From contig JAISBV010000044.1 in the NCBI GenBank assembly GCA_031266025.1, forward strand, positions 1 to 53,984: a stretch of DNA of 53,984 nt, read 5' to 3'. Position numbers and translations under genes: made by a program. The notes beneath the pieces are model-generated. The model was not told where the DNA came from. It made no database searches and saw nothing but the letters and a program-made list of their open reading frames with translations. Source of the DNA: Eubacteriales Family XIII. Incertae Sedis bacterium. Lineage in GTDB: Bacteria; Bacillota; Clostridia; Peptostreptococcales; Anaerovoracaceae. Of the stretch, positions 7,331 through 17,187 are shown in pieces; within the stretch, counting starts at the first letter, position 1, and each line of letters starts with the position of its first letter.

Positions 7331-8293
7331 TCAAATGGAAAGTATTTCCGCCAGATCATTAATATCGCTGTTGTACTCGCGCGTCATATGCAGGGCATCC
7401 GCCAGATCGTAGTGCACGATCTCCGTGCCGCGTATTCCTATGGCGCGGCTTCCCGAATCATCGCGCAGAAGCTCCACCGCCTTATATCCCATGCGGCTCG
7501 CAAGCATCCTGTCCCTGCCCGTAGGAGAACCGCCGCGCTGTATGTACGCCAATACGACTACCTTCGTGTCAAGGCCGGTTCGATCATGGATGATATCCGC
7601 CAATTCCTGTGTGGTAATGGACACTCCCTCCGCCTTGATGATGATACTGTGCAGCTTGCCTCTGTTCTTGCCCTGTATCAGCTTGCGGCAGATCGCGTTG
7701 ATGTTGGGTTCGACCTCCGGAATCAGCACCGTTTCCGCGCCGCCGCACAAGCCCGCATACAGGGCTATGTCGCCGCAGCTCCTGCCCATAACCTCTATGA
7801 CAGTGCTGCGTTCGTGCGACGACGATGTGTCGCGAATGTTGCCTATGGCCTGAAGAACGGTATTGACGGATGTATCGAAGCCTATCGTAAAATCCGTATA
7901 CGCGAGGTCGTTGTCTATGGTGCCGGGCAGTCCGATAACGGTTACGCCTGCCTTCGATACATCGAGCCCGCCTTTCAGCGAACCGTCGCCGCCTATCACC
8001 ACGAGCCCCTCGATTTCGAAGTTTTCCAGCATGCCAAGCGCGCGTTTGAAGCCCTCAGGCTCCATGAAATGCGCGCTTCTCGCCGTGCGCAGCATTGTAC
8101 CGCCGCGCTGTATGATATCCGAAACCGACGATACCGAAAGCTCCCTGATGTCGCCCGCTATAAGACCCTCGTAGCCGCGCTCAACACCGTATATCTCCAT
8201 GTTGTTGTATATCGCGCCGCGTACGACGGCGCGTATGGCCGCGTTCATGCCGGGCGAATCTCCGCCGCTTGTTAGTACGCCGATTCGTTTCAT
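7331..8293 (-). CDS. pfkA: ATP-dependent 6-phosphofructokinase
   Basis: I choose ATG 8293 (MKRIGVLTSGGDSPGMNAAIRA), 320 residues, because GGAGG sits at proper spacing before it; the track start five codons earlier would overlap that site. The enzyme phosphorylates fructose 6-phosphate. Motifs seen are GGDSPGMNA (ATP), GGDGSLKG, the catalytic PGTIDND, the substrate loop MGRSCGDIALYAG and the C-terminal QRGGSPTGRDR. Length and motifs are those of bacterial PfkA. It is upstream of pyk in the same operon and has a good promoter at 8396-8424. Confidence 0.96.
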   Translation of the reverse strand: MKRIGVLTSGGDSPGMNAAIRAVVRGAIYNNMEIYGVERGYEGLIAGDIRELSVSSVSDIIQRGGTMLRTARSAHFMEPEGFKRALGMLENFEIEGLVVIGGDGSLKGGLDVSKAGVTVIGLPGTIDNDLAYTDFTIGFDTSVNTVLQAIGNIRDTSSSHERSTVIEVMGRSCGDIALYAGLCGGAETVLIPEVEPNINAICRKLIQGKNRGKLHSIIIKAEGVSITTQELADIIHDRTGLDTKVVVLAYIQRGGSPTGRDRMLASRMGYKAVELLRDDSGSRAIGIRGTEIVHYDLADALHMTREYNSDINDLAEILSI

Positions 8294-8395
8294 CCTTAAA
8301 TCCTCCATGTTTGAGTAGTCTGATTTAACCTTTTAGCAGCAATGCTTAACTGCTTAATAGTTTCTTAGAGGTAACTTAAATAATACCGTACAATA

Positions 8396-8424
8396 ATTAT
8401 AAGCACATATCAGTATTATAACAA
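8396..8424 (-). promoter_or_regulatory. Promoter of the pfkA-pyk operon
   Basis: Minus-strand TTGTTA (8419-8424) and a consensus TATAAT (8396-8401) are 17 bp apart. Transcription would start about 95 bases before pfkA, leaving an untranslated leader in which I see no riboswitch. It separates pfkA-pyk from dnaE. Confidence 0.65.
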
Positions 8425-8474
8425 GACTTATTGAGCAATATATGATGATTTTGTAAATTCTGTGTTACCGTTTT

Positions 8475-11400
8475 TTATGTGCGCCTTGGCGCGAACGAAA
8501 TAATCTTGCCTTCCTGCCGAGGCGCAGGCGCGCCCTCTCGTGCCTTGCGCCGATAAAATTCCTCGACTACGCTCACGGGCGTGAGCTTCTCCGCGATAAT
8601 CTTGGGCGTATCCTCGTCTTTGAAGTTTAGCCTGCCGCGCAGCACTACGACGTTGTCCTCTTTTACGGCGTCCTTGTATTTTTCGTATACGCTCGGAAAA
8701 ATGATCGTTTCCAAGCTGCCGCGCATATCCTCGACGTCCAAAAATGCCATAAGTGCGCCTTTCTTTGTGACCTGCGTCTTTACGCGATTTATAATCACGA
8801 CCATCAGCGTTTCCATATTGTCGCGCACATTCGGATTTTCTTTGAAATTGATGATTTCATCCGTCATTATGTTCGATACTTTGTCGATGATGTGCTTATT
8901 GTCCGACAGCGGATGTCCTGTCAGGTATATACCGAGCATCTCTTTCTCGCCGGCCATGCGCTCGGCTTTGGAGTAGTCTTCGACGTCCGGCAGCTGCTCG
9001 TTTGCGGCGACGTTTCGCATTTCGGCGTCATTCAGCTGAAACAGCGACAATTGACCTTCCACAGTCTTGCGCGCGTCGTTCTGCGCCGATTCCATAAGCT
9101 TTTCGTAAACTTCCGTATGCGCCCTTCGGTTCATATTCAGGCAATCCAAGGCGCCGGCCTTTATGAGACTTTCGACGGCTTTTCTGTTTATTTCGTTGAT
9201 ATTTATATTGCTTATAAACTCAAATACGGATCTTGGCGCGCCCTTCTCCGCTCTGGATTTTATGATAGCGTCGATAGCGCCCTCTCCCACGTTCTTGACG
9301 CCAAGCAGTCCGAAGCGTATCTTGCCGTCCTTGACGCTGAAGTGCTTTTCGCTCTCATTGACGTCGGGGGGCAGAACCTCTATACCCATCTCGGCGCAGT
9401 TGCGCACGTATTCAGCAACCTGAGCCGCCTCGCCCATCACGCTTGTCATGAGCGCGGCCATAAACTCCACGGGATAATAGGCCTTAAGATAGGCCGTCCG
9501 ATATGTGAGTACGGCGTAAGCGGCCGCGTGAGACTTATTGAACGCGTACTCGGCAAAGCTGATCATCTGTTTGAATATATCCCTTGCCGCCTTCTCCGGC
9601 ACGCCGTTTCCGACGCAGCCGCGCATCTTGACATTGCCGTCCCCGTCGCGTTCGCCGAATATGAACTTCTCTTCCTCGCGCAGCATAACGTCCATCTTCT
9701 TCTTGCTCATCGCGCGCCGAACGAGGTCGCTCTGCCCGTAAGTGTAGCCTGCCAAATCGCGCACGATCTGCATTACCTGTTCCTGATAGACCATGCATCC
9801 GTAGGTTACGGACAATATAGGCGCAAGGCTTTCATGCGCGTATTTTACTTTTTTGGCATTTTTTTTATTCGCGAGATATGCGGGGATCGAGGCCATGGGG
9901 CCGGGCCTGTACAGCGCTATTCCGGCTATTATGTCCTCGAAGCAGTCCGGCTTCAAATCCCTCATGAAACGTATCATGCCTGAGCGTTCCAACTGAAAAA
10001 CGCCTTGTGTGTTGCCGCGTCCTATCAGCTCGAAGACCTTGGGGTCGTCGGGCTTCAAGCGTGAAAAATCTATCGCTGCGCCGTGATTCCTCTCGATAAA
10101 CGCCAATGCGTCGCGTATGACGGTGAGGTTTCGCAGACCGAGAAAGTCCATCTTCAAAAGTCCAAGCTCTTCTATGGTTCCCATAGGAAACTGTGTACTG
10201 ACGCCTTTGTCCGAATTGTAGAGCGGCACATATTCGTCGAGACTGTTTCTCGATATGACGACGCCGGCCGCGTGTGTGGACGCGTGTCTCGGCATACCCT
10301 CAAGCGCCTTTGCCGCATTGATCAGGTTGCGCACATTCGCGTCGCTCTCATATGCGTTCTTCAGCTCCTGACTGACGTCCAATGCTTTCTCAAGCGTCAT
10401 TTTGAGGTCGAACGGTATCATCTTGGCAATACGGTCAACCTCTCCGTATGCTATATTCAGCACACGGCCGACGTCGCGAATGACGGCTCTTGCCTTCATC
10501 GTACCGAATGTAATGATCTGCGCGACCTTATCGGCGCCGTATTTTTCGATGACGTAATCAATAACCTCTCCGCGGCGTTCATAGCAGAAATCTATGTCTA
10601 TGTCGGGCATGCTGATGCGTTCGGGATTCAGGAAACGCTCGAAAATCAGGTTGTATTCTATCGGATCGATATCCGTGATGCTCAGCGTGTAGGCGGCAAG
10701 ACTGCCCGCAGCCGAACCGCGGCCCGGGCCTACCATAATATCGTGATCGCGCGCATATTTGATGAAGTCCCACACGATCAGGAAGTATTCCACATAACCC
10801 ATGTTCTCTATTGTGGACAGCTCGTAGTCCAATCTGTTCTTGAGCTCGGGCGTGATCTCGTCGTACCTGCGTCTCAGTCCGTCTTCGCAAAGCGCCCGCA
10901 GGTAGGCCGTATTGTCCGTGCCGGCGGGAGCATGAAATTCCGGCAGATGAAGCTCACCGAATTTGAACTCAACATTGCAGGCGTCCGTTATCTTCTGAGT
11001 ATTGGCGACGGCATCGGGAATATTGGCAAAGAGCTCCGACATCTCTTCTTCGGATTTGAGGTAGAATTGGTTGCTCTTAAAGCGCAAACGGTCTTCGTCG
11101 TCTATATGCTTACCTGTCTGTATGCACAGCAATATATCCTGAGCGGCCGCGTCGTCCTTCTTAACATAATGCACGTCGTTCGTCGCGACAAGGGGTATCC
11201 CCGTTTCCTCGTGAATGCGCAGCATATCGGACAGTATCTGCTTTTCTTCCGCCAGCCCTTGATCCTGCAATTCGAGATAAAAATTGCCGTCGCCGAATAT
11301 CTCATTGAACGCGAGCGCCTCGCGCTTCGCGCCCTCGTAATTGCTTTCAAGCAGCCGGCGCTGTACATCGCCCGCAAGGCAGGCGGAAAGCGCGATCAAA

Positions 11401-11789
11401 CCGTCCGACCGGCGGCGCAGCAGTTCTTTGTCCACGCGCGGCTTGTAGTAGAATCCGTTTACAAACGACTCTGAAACAAGCTTCATCAAATTTTCGTAGC
11501 CCGTCATGTCCTTTGCGAGCAAAACGAGGTGCCCTTGTTGTTTGTCACGCTCCGAATCCCTGTCGGTCATCAGGCGCGCGGACGTATAGACCTCGCAGCC
11601 TATTATGGGTTTGATTCCCGCGCTTTGGGCGGCTTTGTAGAATTCTATCACGCCGAACATGACGCCGTGATCCGTGATTGCGAGCGCGTCCATGGACAGT
11701 TCTTTCGCGCGCCGGATCAGATCGCCGATGCGGGCGGCGCCGTCAAGAAGGCTGTATTCCGTGTGCACGTGCAGATGTGTAAATGCCAT
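8475..11789 (-). CDS. dnaE: DNA polymerase III alpha subunit
   Basis: The true start is ATG 11789 (MAFTHLHVHTEYSLLDGA) with GAGGGAT upstream, giving 1104 residues; the extra 43 residues of the track ORF read through a palindromic repeat. DnaE is a replicative polymerase subunit. The N-terminal PHP domain starts HLHVHTEYSLLDGAARI. The polymerase active site shows GPGRGSAAGSLAAY and the aspartates in MPDIDIDFCYERRGEVIDYV. The C-terminal part carries helix-hairpin-helix and OB-fold regions (about 990-1060) and ends in a short basic tail. The gene lies downstream of pyrE with about 110 bases between. The long opposite-strand ORFs here are shadows. Confidence 0.96.
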   Translation of the reverse strand: MAFTHLHVHTEYSLLDGAARIGDLIRRAKELSMDALAITDHGVMFGVIEFYKAAQSAGIKPIIGCEVYTSARLMTDRDSERDKQQGHLVLLAKDMTGYENLMKLVSESFVNGFYYKPRVDKELLRRRSDGLIALSACLAGDVQRRLLESNYEGAKREALAFNEIFGDGNFYLELQDQGLAEEKQILSDMLRIHEETGIPLVATNDVHYVKKDDAAAQDILLCIQTGKHIDDEDRLRFKSNQFYLKSEEEMSELFANIPDAVANTQKITDACNVEFKFGELHLPEFHAPAGTDNTAYLRALCEDGLRRRYDEITPELKNRLDYELSTIENMGYVEYFLIVWDFIKYARDHDIMVGPGRGSAAGSLAAYTLSITDIDPIEYNLIFERFLNPERISMPDIDIDFCYERRGEVIDYVIEKYGADKVAQIITFGTMKARAVIRDVGRVLNIAYGEVDRIAKMIPFDLKMTLEKALDVSQELKNAYESDANVRNLINAAKALEGMPRHASTHAAGVVISRNSLDEYVPLYNSDKGVSTQFPMGTIEELGLLKMDFLGLRNLTVIRDALAFIERNHGAAIDFSRLKPDDPKVFELIGRGNTQGVFQLERSGMIRFMRDLKPDCFEDIIAGIALYRPGPMASIPAYLANKKNAKKVKYAHESLAPILSVTYGCMVYQEQVMQIVRDLAGYTYGQSDLVRRAMSKKKMDVMLREEEKFIFGERDGDGNVKMRGCVGNGVPEKAARDIFKQMISFAEYAFNKSHAAAYAVLTYRTAYLKAYYPVEFMAALMTSVMGEAAQVAEYVRNCAEMGIEVLPPDVNESEKHFSVKDGKIRFGLLGVKNVGEGAIDAIIKSRAEKGAPRSVFEFISNININEINRKAVESLIKAGALDCLNMNRRAHTEVYEKLMESAQNDARKTVEGQLSLFQLNDAEMRNVAANEQLPDVEDYSKAERMAGEKEMLGIYLTGHPLSDNKHIIDKVSNIMTDEIINFKENPNVRDNMETLMVVIINRVKTQVTKKGALMAFLDVEDMRGSLETIIFPSVYEKYKDAVKEDNVVVLRGRLNFKDEDTPKIIAEKLTPVSVVEEFYRRKAREGAPAPRQEGKIISFAPRRT

Positions 11790-11836
11790 ACGTATGGATC
11801 CCTCATAACAATTCATAAACGATAACGTTATTGTAG

Positions 11837-11857
11837 GGGCGGGTTTGAAACCCGCCC
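11837..11857. repeat. GC-rich perfect palindrome between dnaE and pyrE
   Basis: GGGCGGGTTT-G-AAACCCGCCC has 10-bp arms with a one-base centre. It resembles short dispersed palindromes seen in many genomes and could form a strong hairpin in the pyrE-dnaE read-through transcript. Confidence 0.5.
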
Positions 11858-11899
11858 ACAGTTCATTCTTTCTTCGCAACAGTAAATATATTGTACCAT

Positions 11900-12592
11900 T
11901 TACTCGGCGCATATACAATATCTTGCGAAATAATCATCCATTCTTTCTTTTACATCATCGTTTATCAGCACACGCCCGTCCACAGGTCTGTTGTACAAAT
12001 ACGCCACGATTTCACGAACCGTGACTATGGGAAATGTTCTGACGCCGTATTCCTCGAATATCTCCTTTGAGGCGCTCTTGTCGCCCGCTCCGCGCTCCAT
12101 GCGATCCACCGAAACAATAAGCCCCTCTGCGCGCAGGCCGACGGCGGCTCTTTTCAAAACCGGCAGCGTTTCCCGAAACGCCGTTCCGGCCGTTACAACG
12201 TCTTCTGTTATAAGAAGCCCGTCGCCGTCCTTTGGAGAATATCCCACAATCTCGCCGCGCTCGCCGTGATCCTTGACCTCTTTGCGGTTGAAGCAGTAAT
12301 ACATTGGCCGACCGCGCTCCGACAGGGCGATGGCGGCGGAAACGGCGATGGGGATGCCTTTGTAGGCGGGGCCGAACAGCGCGCGCGTATCCGAGGGGAT
12401 ATGGCCCGCGGCCATATGATCTTCTATGCAATCAGCGTAAAACCGTCCGAGCCGCGCTATTTGCTCGCCTGTGCGATAGCTGCCCGTATTGATGAAATAC
12501 GGCGACTGTCTGCCGCTTTTTGTCGTAAAATCGCCGAACAACAGGGCGCCCGAGCGCGTCATAAACTCTATAAATTCCTCTTTATAGCTCAT
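11900..12592 (-). CDS. pyrE: Orotate phosphoribosyltransferase
   Basis: The product is 230 residues from ATG 12592. The enzyme joins orotate to PRPP to form orotidine 5'-phosphate. The PRPP-binding motif LLITEDVVTAGTAFRE is present near residue 135, and the N-terminal part has FTTKSGRQSPYFINTG, typical of OPRTase. It is the last gene of the pyr operon, 30 bases after pyrD. The C terminus is slightly longer than in E. coli. Confidence 0.94.
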   Translation of the reverse strand: MSYKEEFIEFMTRSGALLFGDFTTKSGRQSPYFINTGSYRTGEQIARLGRFYADCIEDHMAAGHIPSDTRALFGPAYKGIPIAVSAAIALSERGRPMYYCFNRKEVKDHGERGEIVGYSPKDGDGLLITEDVVTAGTAFRETLPVLKRAAVGLRAEGLIVSVDRMERGAGDKSASKEIFEEYGVRTFPIVTVREIVAYLYNRPVDGRVLINDDVKERMDDYFARYCICAE

Positions 12593-12622
12593 ACTCAGTC
12601 CTTTCTGCGCTCCGCCGGCGTG

Positions 12623-13546
12623 TTAATTCGTACCCAATGAAAGAGACGCAACATTGGCATACCCTCTCTCCGCCATAAATGTCTCAAGCTCCGCGCATAT
12701 GTCGAGAGGCGCGCTCGGCTTGATAAGAGAAGCCGTACCGACAGCTACGGCGGAAGCCCCGGCCATCAAAAACTCGGCGGCATCCACGCCGCTCATGATC
12801 CCGCCCATGCCTATTACGGGTATGCGCACTGCGCGCACCGTTCTGTATACCATATGCAGAGCCACAGGCTTTATCGCGGGGCCCGAAAGACCGCCCGACA
12901 CGTTCGCCAAAAGCGGCGCGCGCCTGTCCGCGTCTATGCTCATACCGACCAATGTATTGATGAGCGAAAGCGCGTCGGCGCCCTCTGACTCAACAGCCCT
13001 CGCGATCTCCGTTATGTCCGTTACATTCGGGGTGAGCTTCACGATCAGCGGCTTACGCGCGACGCGCCGCACGACGCGCGTCACCTCCGCGGCCATACGC
13101 GGATCGGCGCCGAATGCAAGACCTCCTTCTCTTATATTCGGACAGGATATGTTGAGCTCAAGCATATCGACGTCCGCGCCGTCAAGCTTCTCAGCCGCTT
13201 CACGATATTCGTCCGCGTCGTGCCCCGCGACGTTAACTATAACACGCGCGCCCGAATCGCCGATATATTCTCGGATAAAGGGCAATTCTTCCGCGATGAA
13301 ACGATCCGCGCCGGGATTTTCAAGCCCTATGGCGTTCAGCATACCGCTGCGCGTCTCCGCAATGCGCGGCGTGTTATTCCCGAGCCACGGACGCGCCGAA
13401 ACGCCTTTTGTCGTAACGGCGCCAAGCTTCGCGAAATCATAAAAACGTCCGCTTTCACGCGCCGAAAACGTACCGGAAGCCGTAAAAACAGGGTTGTTGA
13501 ATGTCAAGCCGCAAAACGCGACGCCGAGATACGGTTCGTCAGACAT
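12623..13546 (-). CDS. pyrD: Dihydroorotate dehydrogenase, class 1B catalytic subunit
   Basis: The product is 307 residues, starting MSDEPYLGVAFCGLTFNNPVFTASG. Class 1B enzymes hold FMN and pass electrons through PyrK to NAD. The active-site loop ELNISCPNIREGG contains the catalytic Cys; the FMN-binding end shows GMGGIMSGVDAAEFLMAGASAVAVG. It overlaps pyrK by eight bases, as expected for two subunits of one complex. A second PyrD homologue on the other strand (20976-21926) is clearly divergent, so this copy, sitting inside the full biosynthetic operon, is the anabolic one. Confidence 0.94.
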   Translation of the reverse strand: MSDEPYLGVAFCGLTFNNPVFTASGTFSARESGRFYDFAKLGAVTTKGVSARPWLGNNTPRIAETRSGMLNAIGLENPGADRFIAEELPFIREYIGDSGARVIVNVAGHDADEYREAAEKLDGADVDMLELNISCPNIREGGLAFGADPRMAAEVTRVVRRVARKPLIVKLTPNVTDITEIARAVESEGADALSLINTLVGMSIDADRRAPLLANVSGGLSGPAIKPVALHMVYRTVRAVRIPVIGMGGIMSGVDAAEFLMAGASAVAVGTASLIKPSAPLDICAELETFMAERGYANVASLSLGTN

Positions 13547-14372
13547 CCCAAATCACCTCACTGCCGTTGAATACGGGGCCGTCCCTGCACACCCTGCGGC
13601 GCAGGGCGGTCTCTTCCGCGCCCGCGACAGTGCACGCGCAGCCCAGACAGGCGCCGTAACCGCAGCCCATACGCTCCTCCAGCGACACTTGCAGGGGTAT
13701 CCCCTGCCCTCCCGCAAAACGCGACAATACGCGCAGCATAGGCGCGGGGCCGCAGGCAAACAAAGAGTCCCCGCCCGATACGGAAAGTTCTTTCAAAAGG
13801 TCTGCGGCATTCCCGTGAAAACCCGCCGACCCGTCGTCCGTAGCGACGAACACCTCGTCGCAGCGTTCTTCAAATTCGCGCAGCAGGAAAGGTTCGCTTC
13901 CAAAACCGAGCACGGCGCGAACCGCACACGATCCGTATCCGCGCAGCGCGTCCGCAAGAAGAAGAAGCGGCGCCGCTCCAAGTCCGCCGCCCACAAGGAT
14001 AGCGCGGTTCATGCCGCGCGCCGCGCCCGTATCGAAGCCGCAGCCCTCGGGTGCGCCGACGCGAAGCCTTGTCCCCTCCGCGTAAGCCGCCATTTGCCGA
14101 GTACCCGCGCCGACGGCGCCGAAAACGAGCGTCAGGCGTTCGTTCGACCAATCGCACGCGCTTATGGGTCTCGGAAGCAGTCTGCCCGCGTCGTTCAGAT
14201 ACACGTTCACGAATTGACCGGGCAGGGGCGCCGGATACGGCGTTCCTGCCTTATCGTTTATAAGCAGGATCATCCTGTACACATACGCCGCGACCTCCTC
14301 ATTTCGGACAATCTCAGCGAAGAAGTCTCCAAGCTCGGGGCGCAGTATATCTCGGGCGCTCGTTTCGCTCAT
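13539..14372 (-). CDS. pyrK: Dihydroorotate dehydrogenase electron-transfer subunit
   Basis: I choose ATG 14372, which overlaps the pyrF stop as ATGA (277 residues); a GTG at 14384 is also possible. PyrK carries FAD and a [2Fe-2S] cluster and links PyrD to NAD(H). The FAD-binding barrel contains RLLPRPISACDW. The NAD-binding part has ILVGGGLGAAPLLLLADAL. The cluster cysteines are in MGCGYGACLGCACTV plus the later RRRVCRDGPVF. Its position directly before pyrD with overlap fits a stoichiometric complex. Confidence 0.93.
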   Translation of the reverse strand: MSETSARDILRPELGDFFAEIVRNEEVAAYVYRMILLINDKAGTPYPAPLPGQFVNVYLNDAGRLLPRPISACDWSNERLTLVFGAVGAGTRQMAAYAEGTRLRVGAPEGCGFDTGAARGMNRAILVGGGLGAAPLLLLADALRGYGSCAVRAVLGFGSEPFLLREFEERCDEVFVATDDGSAGFHGNAADLLKELSVSGGDSLFACGPAPMLRVLSRFAGGQGIPLQVSLEERMGCGYGACLGCACTVAGAEETALRRRVCRDGPVFNGSEVIWDV

Positions 14373-15310
14373 GTAGGAAGCCACCCTTCCAATACGCCCT
14401 CAAGGTCGAGACGCATCTTGTGCACCGCTTCGCGCGCGGCGGCGCCTATATTGCGGTCACTGAATCTTCTGCCCTTTCTCCACGCCGCTATAATGCCTCT
14501 TGATGAATTGATTATACAACCCCTACCGTCTTTGTCAAAAAAACCTCGAAGATCTTTTCCTGACGCGCCTTGCGCTCCGTAACCCGGCACAAGAAAGAAC
14601 GTATGGGGCATACGCTTTCGCAGGGCCGCGCCCTGCACGGCAAATGTAGCGCCGACGACCGCGCCGACCTTGCTGTAGCCGCAATTTCCCACCAAATCCG
14701 CGCCCCATTTCGAAACGAGATTCGCCGCATGCTCATAGACCATGAGTCCCGAATCTCTCAATACTTGATCCTGAATGTCGGCGCTGCCGGGATTGCTCGT
14801 CTTTACGAGAATGAAGACGCCCTTGTCGCGCTCGGCGCACACTTTCAAAAACGGTTCAACGCTGTCGCCGCCCATATAAGGATTCAGCGTTACCGCGTCT
14901 TCGGCCCAAGTTTCGTATTCCCGGTTTTCCAAGGTGACGCCCGCGATATGCGATGCGTAAGCCTCCGCAGTGCTCGCTATATCTCCGCGCTTCACATCGC
15001 CTATGACGATAAGACCCTTTTCCGCTGCATAGAGGGTCGTTTCCGCGTACGCCCACATGCCTTCGGGGCCGAATCGCTCGTACATGGCGATCTGCGGTTT
15101 TACGGCGGGAACCAAGTCGTATACGGCGTCTATGACGCGCATGTTGTATTCCGTAAGCATGGTCGCGGCGGCCCGCAATGTAGATCCGTGCCGTTCGAAG
15201 CACTCAGCCCGCATACTTTCGGGAATCATCTCGTATGTAGGATCAAGACCGACGACGATCGGCGCCCCGCATTGCTCAATTTTCTTAATCAACCTGTCTA
15301 TCATATCCAC
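14369..15310 (-). CDS. pyrF: Orotidine 5'-phosphate decarboxylase (long PyrF subfamily)
   Basis: The product is 313 residues from GTG 15310; ATG 15304 is an alternative two codons later. The enzyme forms UMP from OMP. The protein belongs to the longer PyrF type (about 300 residues) rather than the 240-residue E. coli type. It shows PIVVGLDPTYEMIP at the N terminus, the catalytic GLIVIGDVKRGDIASTAEAYA and the phosphate-binding FLVPGYGAQGASG. AAAGG lies at good spacing to the GTG. It is coupled to pyrK downstream by a four-base overlap. Confidence 0.94.
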   Translation of the reverse strand: MDMIDRLIKKIEQCGAPIVVGLDPTYEMIPESMRAECFERHGSTLRAAATMLTEYNMRVIDAVYDLVPAVKPQIAMYERFGPEGMWAYAETTLYAAEKGLIVIGDVKRGDIASTAEAYASHIAGVTLENREYETWAEDAVTLNPYMGGDSVEPFLKVCAERDKGVFILVKTSNPGSADIQDQVLRDSGLMVYEHAANLVSKWGADLVGNCGYSKVGAVVGATFAVQGAALRKRMPHTFFLVPGYGAQGASGKDLRGFFDKDGRGCIINSSRGIIAAWRKGRRFSDRNIGAAAREAVHKMRLDLEGVLEGWLPT

Positions 15311-15318
15311 ATATACCT

Positions 15319-16737
15319 TTACCTTGCAGTATTGAGCGATTTAAACCTCTCCAAGGCGTCGCTCCACGTCAAAACGCCTCCGCGCATTGTAAATTTGACC
15401 TTGCCGAACACGCGCATACCGTCAAAAGGGCTGTTCTTGCCCTTGGAAACGAAGTCGGCGCAGTTGACTGTATACGGATGTTCAATGTCGATGACCGCTA
15501 TATCGGCCGCGGCGCCCGGCAAAAGGCTGCCTCGCGGCAGACCGACCAAACGGGCGGGATCCGTACTCATGCGCCGAATCAGCGCGGAAAGCGCCATCTT
15601 GCCGCCGCGCACAAGAACAGTATACCCTATCGCAAAACCAAGCTCAAGCCCGGTTATGCCGAAGGGCGCGTCCTCTATGGGGAGCGCTTTTTCCTCGGCG
15701 GTATGCGGCGCGTGGTCAGTCGCTATAATATCTATCGTTCCGTCGCAAAGCGCCGCCATTACAGCCTGTCTGTCGGATTCCGTGCGCAGCGGAGGATTCA
15801 TCTTCGCGTTCGCGCCCGATTTCAGCAGCGCGTCCTCCGTCAGCGCGAAATAGTGAGGCGCCGTTTCCGCGCTCAGCTTGACGCCCCTTGCCTTGGCGGA
15901 TCTGATAATATCCACGCTCGCTCGCACGCTGATATGCTGCAGATGTATATGAGCGCCTGTTTCTTCCGCCAACGCGACGTCGCGCGCCACGGCGTCGGTT
16001 TCGGCGCGCGCGGGTATACCCTTGACCATAAGGCGGTTCGATATCAGTCCGTCATTGACCGCGCCGCCCCTGAACTCATGGCTTTCCGGATGATCCATTA
16101 TCAAAAGGCCGAGCTCGGCGGCCATCTCGGCCGCGCGTCTCATAAGCGCTGTGTCCGCCGGCGTATCGCCGTCGTCCGATACGGCGCATACGCCCTTACC
16201 CATAAGCTCGAAACAGCGCGTCGGAACGTTTAGTACAGACGCAAAATCCGTGAGTTCCTCACCTGCCCTGCCTTTCGTTATGGCGTATGCCGACAACAGG
16301 TTGACCAAGCCCGCTTCGCGTCCGCGCTTATCCACAAAAGCGAGTGTTTCAAGACTGTCTACGGCAGGATCCGTGTTCGGCATACAACAGACAGTCGTGT
16401 AACCGCCCTTGGCGGCGGCCAAGCTGCCTGTGGCTATGCTCTCTTTATGCCTGCCGCCCGGTTCCCTGAAATGAACGTGCAGATCAATCAATCCCGGAAC
16501 GACGACGCAACCTGCGGCATCTATCACGCGGACGCCGCCCGGAATATTTACGCCGGCGACAGTATTGGCGTCCCGCCGCGACGCGGGTGTGATTTCGGCT
16601 ATCTTCCCGTCCTTGACAAGCACGTCCGCCCTTTCGTCGCGCCCCGCTATAGGATCCACAACATGACCGTTGCGTATCAATATCTTGCCCGACGCCCCGA
16701 GAATCCCGAGAGACGCGCTTCCGGCCGCAGTGCTCAC
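15319..16737 (-). CDS. pyrC: Dihydroorotase, class I
   Basis: The product is 472 residues from a GTG that overlaps the pyrI stop as GTGA. The enzyme interconverts N-carbamoyl-L-aspartate and dihydroorotate. The metal site has the DLHVHFREPG motif near residue 88, His in HLQHISVRAS and IATDHAPHT. The first 40 residues include a short extra segment before KILIRNGHVVDP. Its start relies on translational coupling, since no separate ribosome binding site is obvious. The divergent cluster has a distant dihydroorotase-like protein (18806-20182); the two differ in the FK motif region. Confidence 0.94.
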   Translation of the reverse strand: MSTAAGSASLGILGASGKILIRNGHVVDPIAGRDERADVLVKDGKIAEITPASRRDANTVAGVNIPGGVRVIDAAGCVVVPGLIDLHVHFREPGGRHKESIATGSLAAAKGGYTTVCCMPNTDPAVDSLETLAFVDKRGREAGLVNLLSAYAITKGRAGEELTDFASVLNVPTRCFELMGKGVCAVSDDGDTPADTALMRRAAEMAAELGLLIMDHPESHEFRGGAVNDGLISNRLMVKGIPARAETDAVARDVALAEETGAHIHLQHISVRASVDIIRSAKARGVKLSAETAPHYFALTEDALLKSGANAKMNPPLRTESDRQAVMAALCDGTIDIIATDHAPHTAEEKALPIEDAPFGITGLELGFAIGYTVLVRGGKMALSALIRRMSTDPARLVGLPRGSLLPGAAADIAVIDIEHPYTVNCADFVSKGKNSPFDGMRVFGKVKFTMRGGVLTWSDALERFKSLNTAR

Positions 16738-17168
16738 AGGCCTTCACCCGCCTTCACGATATCGTCGCAGTATTCGCATCTGTATTCCTTTGTCGACTCG
16801 TCCACAAGGCGGAATATGTGCGGTACGCCGCTTTCGGAAGAAGCGACGCAGCGAGGATTTTTACACTTGATCACGTTTGTCACCGTCTCGGGCAGGCGCA
16901 GCTTGATCTTCCTGACTATGATGTGATCCTCTATTATATTCACGGTTGCGTTGTGATCGATCAGACCGAGCACCGTCAGATCGACGTCCGTGATATTCTC
17001 TATTTTTATCAAATCCTTGCGGCCGTGTTTATCGCTGACAGCGTTCATTATGAACGCCACTGTATTGCAGCTTGCGTCTATATTCAGATATTCGAGCACG
17101 CGCATACCGTAACCGGCGCGAATGTGGTCGATGACTATGCCTTTGGATATGCTGTTTATTACCACCAT
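16734..17168 (-). CDS. pyrI: Aspartate carbamoyltransferase regulatory subunit
   Basis: I choose ATG 17168 (MVVINSISKGIVIDHI), 144 residues, behind AAGGAGGG; the track start is 18 codons upstream with no support. PyrI binds nucleotides and controls PyrB by allostery. The N-terminal domain has GIVIDHIRAGYGMRVLEYL. The zinc site shows CKNPRCVASSE and a later YRCEYCDDIV pair, four cysteines in all. The gene overlaps pyrC by four bases. About 170 bases with hairpins separate it from pyrB. Confidence 0.94.
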   Translation of the reverse strand: MVVINSISKGIVIDHIRAGYGMRVLEYLNIDASCNTVAFIMNAVSDKHGRKDLIKIENITDVDLTVLGLIDHNATVNIIEDHIIVRKIKLRLPETVTNVIKCKNPRCVASSESGVPHIFRLVDESTKEYRCEYCDDIVKAGEGL

Positions 17169-17187
17169 ATTACTATTCCCTCCTTGC

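Noticed and set aside
10083-11474. A 463-codon plus-strand ORF, and several others opposite dnaE, pfkA and pyk
   Set aside because: They are antisense shadows of well-conserved genes and show no family motifs.
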